DNA from: Cyrtodaria siliqua
Taxonomy: Eukaryota > Mollusca > Bivalvia > Adapedonta > Hiatellidae
Assembly (NCBI GenBank): GCA_037043455.1
Contig: JAWPHD010002610.1
Coordinates: 1 to 64,000 of the forward strand
DNA length: 64,000 nucleotides
Reading direction: 5' to 3'
Shown: positions 46,275-57,300 of the stretch, piece by piece
Numbering within the stretch: position 1 is the stretch's first letter
Layout: each line of letters begins with the position of its first letter
Program-made: the position numbers and the translations under genes
Notes under the pieces: generated by a model
Databases searched by the model: none
Seen by the model: the letters and a program-made list of their open reading frames with translations, nothing else
Told to the model about the DNA's origin: nothing

Positions 46275-46996
46275 TTACACAAAATGTTTCATACATGTGC
46301 ACATCATACGATCTGTATCGTACACGTTTCTGTCACGATTTAACGATTTCAACGCGGTAAAACGATAATTGTGTACAAGGTTCGGAAATGCACTTTGGTG
46401 TCGTTATTATAGGAAATAATTTGTCATGTATAAATTATGCTCAAACTATATTTTAGATCTGGCTTGGAATTCACCAACCATTCTTGAGACTAGCCTAATA
46501 AATTGGCTCCTATGCAGTTTTTTTTTATTATTCTGACGTTCTATGTAACTGCATATACAGTAGATGCTCGCCAATACGAAAAATTTCAAAAGAGCATTAA
46601 ACGTGTATTTTAACACACTATTCTTAGACATGAGCTCAAGTACTAAAAATTTCATTCACAAATATTCCCATGACCTTCACAGATAAACAATCGGATGAAG
46701 TTGCTATTCATTACAATTTATCATATTTATACATAGCAGCTTCGTATGAACGTTTATCCTTTAAACTTATAGAAATATGTGTGATTGAAATTTGCACACT
46801 TGGGCTTAAGTCTTAAGAATATTCTCAGAATGAACATTTTAACCTATAACTTTATTGAATAATTGGCCATCAAATGATATTCTTGAGATCAAGTTATCCT
46901 TTAAATTATCATTTAAATAATCAAATTATGATATTTACGATTGCCATACACAACTTTTATCAATGCAAACTAATCTGGAGCAAGCCCCTTTAAGTA
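46275..46996. other. Region upstream of the monoamine oxidase start
   Basis: Contains 46491-46559 and 46563-46620, which recur inverted at 51146-51213 and 48547-48604. No convincing TATA box; the promoter and any 5' untranslated exon are not identified. Confidence 0.45.
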
Positions 46997-47044
46997 ATGG
47001 GACTAACTACAAGGGGCACACTTTACACATTCACCTGTTACAAG

Positions 47045-47114
47045 ATGGCGGATGGAGACGAACAGAAAGTTGACGTTGTGTTTGATACCGTTATTATTGG
47101 AGCAGGACTCAGTG
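47045..47114 (+). CDS. MAO-like: Monoamine oxidase exon 1 (residues 1-23)
   Basis: ATG at 47045 has A at -3 and G at +4; another in-frame ATG lies at 46997 after a nearby stop and would add 16 residues. Encodes [20 protein letters not shown] and GLS. The exon ends before GCAAGT, a GC-type donor: reading through as GT is impossible, and exon 2 continues exactly in phase 1 (split glycine). Confidence 0.88.
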
Positions 47115-50100
47115 GCAAGTATATTTCAGCAGTTCTCAACATTAACAATATAACGAACACATGTTTCACATCATGTTTTTTCAATAAATAAGTCGTCTTT
47201 ATGTTCATTTTAAGTTTGAACTTAATTGTCATTAGTTTTCGTGTCTAGCAAATTTGTGAATGCCGTTCATCATATTTATGTTCCCCCGTGTGGTTTCCAG
47301 GGTATAATACAACCACTGCAATCTCACACACTCACATACAGAGGGAAAGGACCCTTCCCCATTCATCATGCAGAGGGTTAGGACCCTTCCCCATTCATAT
47401 TCATTTTGTCATTTTTATCATTCAAGGTTTTTATCATGAGCCCGCATATGCAAATGTGGCTCCATAGTAAATGGAGTGTCTACTATAGAATTTGCTGCAG
47501 TTCTGCCGTTAAGAACTAGGCCCATTGTACATATTTTATCCTGATGGAGGGTGGGCCTTGCAAGTTCATTCCTGTTAGGTGGCATATAACCTTTCATTTT
47601 TTTTAATTTTTTTTTTTTATTATTATTATATTTTTTTCTTTCTTCGTTTTTCTGTATCAAATTTATATTTAAATATATTGTTACAATTTCAAACCGATAA
47701 TTATATACACTTTTTCAGCCACAATGGAGAGAGCTGTAACTAATGTTGTAATAACTTGTAGTTCAATCCATTTGCATATGTTTCTATGAATATTGTGATG
47801 TTGAATTGATGTATTCATAACTTTCACATCTGGTCAACTTCCGGTAGGTCAAGATATTCAGTAGGTGAAAATAAAGGGGTTTACTCGGACTTTATCCTCA
47901 ATCTCTATATGAAAAATGAAAATATTAGACCATCATTTAAATTAAATGTATCCTTATTGGTGTTTTAAAATCAGACAACACCAAAAGAAGATACATAGAT
48001 GTACACAAAAAACAAAGCTTTTAATATACTTATCTCTACAAACTAGTTTTATAAAGGGCTAAAGTCAGTTGAGCACCAAGGATAAACACCGAGTTTACCC
48101 CCTACCAGAATGTGGAGGTGTTTTATTTTATTGATCACTGATTGGTCAAATTATTTTGATGATGACATGTGAAAGTTATGAATTGTAACATATCTGCAAT
48201 AAAATATTATTAAACTAACTTTTCATATGTTGGTACGCCTTAAAACCCAATTCTATTCATATTTATGTCCGTATTTTGTGAACTTGACCAGGGACTGTCA
48301 CAAGATATACAGTATTTTCTGAAGTCAATGATAGGGTATCACTTCATGGTGGGAACCGAATAATGCTTAAGAATTTATGTCTCTTTTTATGTAATCCCAT
48401 CAAGATTGCATTTGAAAAGATAAAAATTAAAACTCAAATAATGTTGAATATTTTTTACATGAAACTTTCAGTTTAATATGTTGACACATTTATCTAGGCA
48501 GTGCTACCCTTGATAAATATGTGAATTAGTCACTTCATACATGACCTAGTGTGTTAAAATACACGTTTAATGCTCTTTTGAAATTTTTCGTATTGGCGAG
48601 CATCAACGTGTATTGATTATTGCACATTTTACGACTGGACTTTCCCAACGGAATCTGTTGGGAAGGTTTCACGCTTTTAAGCAGCATTGTTTGTACATTA
48701 TATATGCACAGGTTGCAAGAAGATTTTTTTTTGAGTCTATAGGTTTTTCAAAATTCACCTGCCACGATGAAATATCTCAGATTATCCAAATTTATCATGA
48801 ATATATCGACATATTTCCGAATTATCGAGAGTTACCGCCATCTTGATAGAAATTCTTACCCAGAGTACAATGCGCATATTAGTTCACCATACGCAACCCA
48901 CCATTCACCGTGGATAGAATAGAATAGAACCGTTTATTGCTACAATCGTAAAACATTGTGTAGTGTGTTTAAACTACAGGTCTCACACCTCTATTATCTC
49001 TCCTGAAAGCTCACGGACCTAGAGACAAAAGGAAAACAGAAAATTATTCTATTTTTTCTCAATTTTAGGCAATTTTTAATTTGAAAAATAGGTTTTTCTT
49101 TGCTTTAGCATACATATGCAGTGTAAAAGACAGATGATACAGAAAATCCCATGTTGATATGAGGTTTCATTCAAATTTCAGAATTGGTTGGGCGGCGTTG
49201 GATGGGGGATTTGAATACTAGTGACAGTTATTGTTTTCGTAAACAAAATCACCATGTTCAGCTCTACCAAACACACAACGATTTCTTTTTATAAAGCACA
49301 ATGTCCCATCCTAGCTCAACTAAATTTAGGACTTGGTTTCCTTATAGTATGTTGTAAAGGGTTGCTTAAGTAATGTTGCCTTCCGCAAATTCTGGGCTCC
49401 CATGGAACCCAAATTGTGACGGCCCATAACATGTGCAATAAAGGCAGATCTAGGTTTGCATGTAAGCTGGTGTATATATAGTTATAATTTTGGTTTGGGA
49501 TCTTATATCATTATGCATCTTATTTGTACTTCACCCATATTTGGGCATGAGCTCCCTCCTCCGCGCCCACCACCCCCACCCCACCCCGCTCCACCTCCAT
49601 TTTTTTCTTCATATTTCTGTCTCGTTTTGGTCAATTCTTATGTGTCCCTGCCACCACCCTCCCCCACTCCCCGCCTGCCCCACTTAAAACTCGATTTTTA
49701 TATATTTTTTTACATATTTCTGTGTTGTTTTGGTCAATTCTTACACATAAAGCTATGTTGCAGACCCCCAACCATTACGCCCTCCCCCACCTCCACCCCC
49801 ACTGGAAACTTTTTTTCTTTTTTTTTTACATATTTCTGTGTTGTTTTGGTCAATTTGTTTTACCCCCACACCCCCAACCTTCCCAACACACCATCATCAC
49901 TACCACCCGAATGTTGTTGTTTTTTGGTTGTTTTTGCATATGTCTGTGTTGTTTTGTTTTATCAGTTTATCAATATGTTTCGCCTCACAACCATCCAAAC
50001 ACCACCTGAATGTGTTTTTTTTGTTTTTTTTACATATGTCTGTGTTGTTTTGTTTTATCAAATATACAACTATGGAGGGAAATTGTTTTCATTTTATCTT

Positions 50101-51294
50101 CCATTATTGGATATTATTTTTTTTAATTTGAACGCAATCATTTACATATAAAGCAATTTAGATAAAATTCAGATACACAGATGAAATATCAATAAAAAAA
50201 CAACCTGAAATGAGGCCACAATAAAAAATCGCCAGGTATCCCCTCCCTCCCCGAGTTGCCTTTCGACCACAATTTTTTTTTAAATGACAGCAACTTTGGA
50301 TTAAAACTGATAAAAATAAATGAAATGTCACACCCTGTCCCAAATTTTACTATAATTTGTATGAGATTCTAACAATAATTTTTATATCGGCCCGAGTTTC
50401 TATACCCACCCCCACCCCACCCTCATATTGTTTTAGCCTTGTTTTCTGATGATATATACTGGCTATACCATTTATTATTCTCTGAATAGTCGAGCTGCGC
50501 TGTTCTCCTACAGCTCTTGTTTAATATAAATTTCCATATTTTACAGATTGTTTAGTGGGTCGCCCCCTGAATCCACCTGTAAACTCACCCCACCCACTAC
50601 ACACTAAATGAAATGAACATAACAAAACAAAATAAACAAGCATGGACATACAGTAGGTCTATGGTTAGGTGCTTTTTCCCCCAGATCAGGCTATAAAACA
50701 AGCGAGATTTTTTAATTTTTCTTTTAGGAGAATGTCTGAAGGGGTAATATATAATAAATATCCCGGTACCCTTCGCCCATTACCTTTTGTTAACCTAAGA
50801 CTTAACTTTATACTAGATACATTATACACAACGCAGTTTCGTGACACGTTGTCCACAGTGGAAAATATGTACTTATGCGCATGCGCATGCAACGTTGGGA
50901 GAGACGCGCACTTGTCAATATATTGTCAATACACATGTATAGAGATCTACCAAAAACCGATATATTATGTAAAATATGCTTCGAAAAAAAACAACCCGGA
51001 AGTAAATGGTAAATAACTTATTATTTTGTTAGATTATCGTCATGGTTTACGCATATAAGTCTGATAAGCTGCTCAATTTTGTTCGAAAATCACATGGGTG
51101 TTCGAGCGTTTTTTCCAGTCGTTTTTTTTGCAAAGGAAATTAGGCGTATATGCAGTTACATAGAACGTCAGAATAATAATAAAAAACTGCATAGGAGCCA
51201 ATTTATTAGGCTATACATGAACTTGAGCATGGCAAGCTGAGTATGGATCAATAAACACTTATCAAGTTTGTATTTATTACCGTATAATCCCTAA

Positions 51295-51332
<38 letters not shown>

Positions 51333-54300
51333 ACCTTTTTTCAGAATATTATTTTTTTAAAACTTACCAAAATATGCAAGTAAATCTGTTTCATTCACAA
51401 TGAAACACACACAATCACTAGAAAACTTAGAATCCGATGCATTAATTGAGTAATTGACATGTGGACTTTGGTTTTCTTGAAATCATTAAATAATGTCTGA
51501 TTTAAAAAAAAGGTAAATAATGTATTTTTGGTCTCAAATAAACCTTTTTCAAGTGTTACGCCCTGGGGCGTTTATTAGGGATTATACAATATTCATTTCG
51601 TGTTATCAAAGACCCTGAACATATATGGCTTCGTATCCAAAATAATCTCCTTGGTCGCTAAACACTTCATTAACTCCTTGGTCGCTAGACACTTCATTAA
51701 CTCCTCGGTCGCTGGACACTTCATTAACTCCTCGGTCGCTAGACACTTCATTAACTCCTTGGTCGCTAGACACTTCATTAACTCCTCGGTCCCTAGACAC
51801 TTCATTTACTCCTCGGTCCCTCGACACTTCATTAACTCCTCGGTCGCTAGACACTTCATTAACTCCTCGGTCCCTAGACACTTCATTAACTCCTCAGTCG
51901 CTAGACACTTCATTAACTCCTCGGTCCCTAGACACTTCATTTACTCCTAGGTCCCTCGACACTTCATTAACTCCTCGGTCGCTAGACACTTCATTAACTC
52001 CTCGGTCGCTAGACACTTCATTAACTCCTTGGTCGCTAGACACTTCATTAACTCCTCGGTCCCTAGACACTTCATTTACTCCTCGGTCCCTCGACACTTC
52101 ATTAACTCCTCGGTCGCTAGACACTTCATTAACTCCTCGGTCCCTAGACACTTCATTAACTCCTCAGTCGCTAGACACTTCATTAACTCCTCGGTCCCTA
52201 GACACTTCATTAACTCCTCGTTAACTCCTCGGTCGCTAGACACTTCATTAACTCCTCGTTAACTCCTCGGTCGCTAGACACTTCATTAACTCCTCGGTCC
52301 CTAGACACTTCATTAACTCCTCGGTCCCTAGACACTTCATTTACTCCTCGGTCCCTAGACACTTCATTAACTCCTCGGTCGCTAGACATTTCATTAACTC
52401 CTCGGTCGCTAGACACTTCATTAACTCCTCAGTCGCTAGACACTTCATTAACTCCTCAGTCGCTAGACACTTCATTAACTCCTCGGTCGCTAGACACTTC
52501 ATTAACTCCTCGGTCGCTAGACACTTCATTAACTCCTCGGTCGCTAGACACTTCATTAACTCCTCAGTCGCTAGACACTTCATTAACTCCTCGGTCGCCA
52601 GACACTTCATTAACTCCTTGGTCGCTAGACACTTCATTATGATTAACTCCTCGGTCCCTAGACACTTCATTAACTCCTCAGTCGCTAGACACTGCATTAA
52701 CTCCTCAGTCGCTAGACACTTCATTAACTCCTTGGTCGCTAGACACTTCATTAACTCATCGGTCGCTAGACACTTCATTAACTCCGCGGTCGCTAGACAC
52801 TTCATTAACTCCTTGGTCGCTAGACACTTCATTAACTCCTCGGTCCCTAGACACTTCATTTACTCCTCGGTCCCTAGACACTTCATTAACTCCTCGGTCC
52901 CTAGACACTTCATTAACTCCTTGGTCGCTAGACACTTCATTAACTCCTCAGTCGGTAGACACTTCATTAACTCCTCGGTCGCTAAACACTTCATTAACTC
53001 CTTGGTCGCTAGACACTTCATTAACTCCTTGGTCGCTAGACACTTCATTAACTCCTCAGTCGCTAGACACTTCATTAACTCCTCGGTCGCTAGACACTTC
53101 ATTAACTCCTTTGTCGCTAGACACTTCATTAACTCCTCAGTCGCTAGACACTTCATTAACTCCTTGGTCGCTAGACACTTCATTAACTCCTCGGTCGCTA
53201 AACACTTCATTAACTCCTTGGTCGCTGGACACTTCATTAACTCCTCAGTCGCTAAACACTTCATTAACTCCTCAGTCGCTAGACACTTCATTAACTCCTT
53301 GGTCGCTAGACACTTCATTAATTCCTCAATCCCTAGACACTTCATTTACTCCTCGGTCCCTAGACACTTCATTAACTCCTTGGTCGCTAGACACTTCATT
53401 AACTCCTCGGTCGCTAGACACTTCATTAACTCCTCGGTCGCTATACACTTCATTAACTTTTCGGTCCCTAGACACTTCATTAACTCCTTGGTCGCTAGAC
53501 ACTTCATTAACTCCTCGGTCGCTAGACGCTTCATTAACTCCTTGGTCGCTAAACACTTCATTAAAATAGGCATCCTCTTTGAACATTATCATGGTCTATG
53601 AAAAGTGGTCAACATAGCTCAAAATGCTTATTGAAATCTAGTCCCATAGGAGGGGGTTTGACTATATGGAAGATAGATGGAATTCAGGGTTCTGGAAATA
53701 CGGTTGCCCGACGCCCCGGGCATGTGGATTTTGGGTGCGGGCAAGTGACCTTCGCAAATCTGGTTGCCCGCCACTTGCCCGACGGACATTTCCATTCCAG
53801 AACAAATCAAGTGGCAAACTAGCCATATCAGAAAACTGAATACAACTGGCCGCTGTTTTTCGCCGCTAGCGATTGTTAATAAGCTAGATCAAACAACTTT
53901 CGGTTCAATCAACAATCTCGACCCAGGCAGCTTAATTTGTGGCATTATTTCAATAAACAACTAATTAACCCATACACGCATTTCACACCGTTTGAAAACA
54001 ACTTATCCTGACACGACCGTCAGACGTGTGTCCATTGGCCAATGAAATCGCGGCAATTATGTCCGTGACCTTCCAACCATAAACATGGTCATATACCACT
54101 ATTGCATTTCCCATAGGCCTCCATTATAGCCTTTTGGCCTACAACCCCTATTCCTATATCAGAAAGGATGATAAAACTTAACTGTTTTTAAAGAACTATC
54201 TTAGGGACACTCAAAAATGACCAGCAAATTGGGGATAATCTGATGCTTTCAGCCTCTAATAGTTCACTGAAGGTGGCCACCCCCAGAATGGCAGTAAAGA

Positions 54301-57300
54301 AATTTTACTTTTTGCAAATATACTCTCAGTAAAATTGTATCCATAAAAATGCAAATTTCAGTCAAAATATCCTAAATCAACATGGTTTATGATGGAAACC
54401 TAATATTTTGATGTTTTATGGGGATTTGTTATGATTTGGGTAATTTAATCCAATCAGAATCTACCTTACAATCTGACTATATGCCCTAATATACCCTATA
54501 CTTTTTTCAACCAATCAGAAGCCCCAAATCAATAGTGGTATCTGACCACATAGCTACTTTCAGAAATCGTTTCCAAATATAATCTGGACTTTCCACCAAT
54601 CAAATCAGAAAATTCTTTCTTAATTTGCAAATTTAATGTGTCAAAATAATGATTGACAGACCCACGTGACGTTATGTTTTTGTTTAGATAATTTTGCCGA
54701 AGATTTTTTCGTAACGAAAATACATTTGTTTTACTCGAAGCACTTGTTTATCAATGCGCTTTTATGAGGTATTTGGTGTATTTCATTGATATAGTCTGTA
54801 ATTAAACGTATATGGAAGTGCATACTACACAAATAAGTTGCATAACTTAGCGATTTGCGCATGTCATGGGTTTTCGCGATTTCAGAACATTTCTCAAGTT
54901 CTGAACTTTCGCTTTTGATAAATAAGGTTACTGCTACTACTTCTTAAACAATTCCTAGGGAACCCTAGTAAGTGAACCCCTATTTACGCCTCTTGCTTTC
55001 ATCCAATTCCCTTTAGTTAAAATACAAAGCTGTAGGAACGTTACCATGGTTGCAGAAATTGGGGGCCAAGTAACGTTTTTGTCTTGTTTCTTTGCTTGTC
55101 GCACATTTAAATGAATACAATAGCTTCTTTTTTTTCTGTCAACTGGTTAATTGTACACACTGTGACATTAAAAGTTCCATACACTAGCTGCCAATCTTTT
55201 TTTTCGGATGGTCATCAAAAATGATGGAGGGTTGTGTGTGTGGTGATTCGGGTGGGGTGGGAGGGCGGAATAAAATGAGTTTGTATACTGTCTCATCATT
55301 TTATGATTTAAGTCACACAAAGATGTAATAGACACAAAAGAAGAAAATGCAACCATTTGATTTTTTTATATGAATAAATACAATGTATTAACTAATTCAT
55401 AAAATACACTCTCCCTTCCTTTTCTAAGTATAATGGTCCAAATTATGCGGGGGTCCGTCCCGTTTAACACGAATAATGGTACACCGCCAATTTTTGGGGC
55501 AATTAAGTGTTCTTAAATGTGGGGCAAGTGACATTATGGGCAGGGCAAGTGGATTTCCAAAATATTTCCAGAACCCTGTCAGGATAAACTATTCAAGTAT
55601 GTTCACTCCAACTTTATTCCAGTGGTGGTATTGAGCTCACTGCAACAAATAGACGCTGTCATACTTATTCTTATACTTATTCAGTCTGCATGTTACACAT
55701 GTATGGCCCTGGATTCTATAAAAAAAGCCACGTTCACTTTTTTTAACATAATAACTTTAGAACTTAATTAGACATGTCTGATTGGAAAATATCCTTTATC
55801 TCGTCTGCTGAGGTTGCTGTCCCAATATAAATTAATATTATACCTCATTTGCATATTCCACTCTTCGTTTAATGTGACGATTATACCTCATTTGCATATT
55901 CCACTCTTCGTTTAATGTGACGTCATCCAGTCCATGAACTTGCATGTTGACCGGGCCCGGTCCGAGAGCTATAATTTCGGACATGTGAAAAAAACATAGG
56001 TAATTTTTTAATTTGTTGATCAGATTCGTTATAATATAACAAATAATGTATGGTGCTTCGATCCATATGCAGTTTATAGACTGGGCAATCAGACCTAGAA
56101 TGTTATATGGACTTCAGCTTTGCTTCTGGTCCTTAAACTTGCATACGGACCTCAACACCATTAATTATTTGTTAAATACGATGCGTTAACAGGACATAAA
56201 ACTCCATTTCCATCTTTTCACTCTCCTTTTAATTGCCTTATTGGTGTTTTGGTTCTCCTATTCTGATTGCCAATATTCTTTTTTTCTTACCAGGTTTGTG
56301 TGCTGCCAGAAGACTTGCCAAGTATGGCCAGAGGGTTCTGGTGCTAGAGGCTAAGGATAGAGTTGGTGGCAGGACATACACGGTTCAGGTACAAGTCTCT
56401 ACTTTTTTGGGGCACTTATTTCTTCCAAAGGTTTTATTGACTTTTTAGACACAATTTAAACAGGACATAAAGAAGTTATATATGTGTCACTGAAACAGAT
56501 GGTTTTAGTGGCATATAAAAATATTGTAATTTTTAAATGGGTCGAGAAATAAATATTTCACATGGAAACGTTTTTTTATCTAGATTATTTTCAGTGCAAA
56601 ATTATGCTCCATCAAAAAGTAGTTTGTTTTTTTCTCTCAGGAATTTCTATATCCAAAATAGTTTAATCTGTTGGATAAATCCTAATTAAGACATCTTTAA
56701 TAGTATTGCGTAATAGTTAAGCATTTTACAGGTATACTATGTGTGTTTTTTTAGTGTAAACTGGCTTATATGGTATGTTATTTTCTGTCTACTTGTCTAT
56801 TTACAGGCATGAAAGGTGGTTTTACTTTGAATACTTATATATTGCAGGATGAAAGTCACGGTGCAGTAGATCTGGGCGGGGCCTACGTTGGACCAACCCA
56901 GAATCGAGTGTACCGACTGGTGAAGGAGCTGAACCTTCAACTGTACGACGTTGATGACAAGCAGAACGCAGTGATGGACCTTAAGGTGGAATTTGTCAAA
57001 ATGACATTTTATGTTTTAAATTGTCCAGGTCATATATCAGCAGAGTTGCTGGAATGGTGCCACATCTGCTCATAATTTCCTCATTATTTCCAAGACAAAC
57101 CTTTATCATGTTTATGGAATGCTGGCATATTTCCTCATTTATTATGTTAGTGTTATACTTATTTTACTCTATTTATTCTATTTCTAGGTCAGGCCTAAAA
57201 AAAAACATGTGTGATTCTGGTTTCACCCTGTCAAAAAGTAAGGGGAGGTAGGTAGGAAAAAGTTTTTTTAGATAAATTTTTTATGTATATTGTTCGCATA

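Larger units (their letters stand above)
47115..56293 (+). other. Intron 1 of the monoamine oxidase gene (GC-AG, 9.2 kb)
   Basis: Starts GCAAGTAT and ends TTTCTTACCAG. Stretches without a delimited element: 47192-47500, 48231-48546 and 48605-51145. The last is the insertion separating the two parts of an inverted duplicate; it has C-rich tracts at 49550-49900 alternating with TTTACATATTTCTGTGTTG-like words, which give chance open frames, and no recognisable gene. Confidence 0.8.

Noticed and set aside
49456..50151. 231-codon plus-strand frame rich in P, F and C
   Set aside because: Low-complexity CCCCAC and TTTTTTTACATATTTCTGTG tracts; three overlapping frames look alike, no splice or family support.
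52618..53601. 327-codon open frame in 51.6-53.6 kb
   Set aside because: It is the 27-bp satellite read in one of four stop-free frames; no start context, no splice sites, no family.
55168..55356. 62-codon minus-strand frame in the 1.9-kb TIR element considered as transposase remnant
   Set aside because: No catalytic or zinc-finger pattern is visible.
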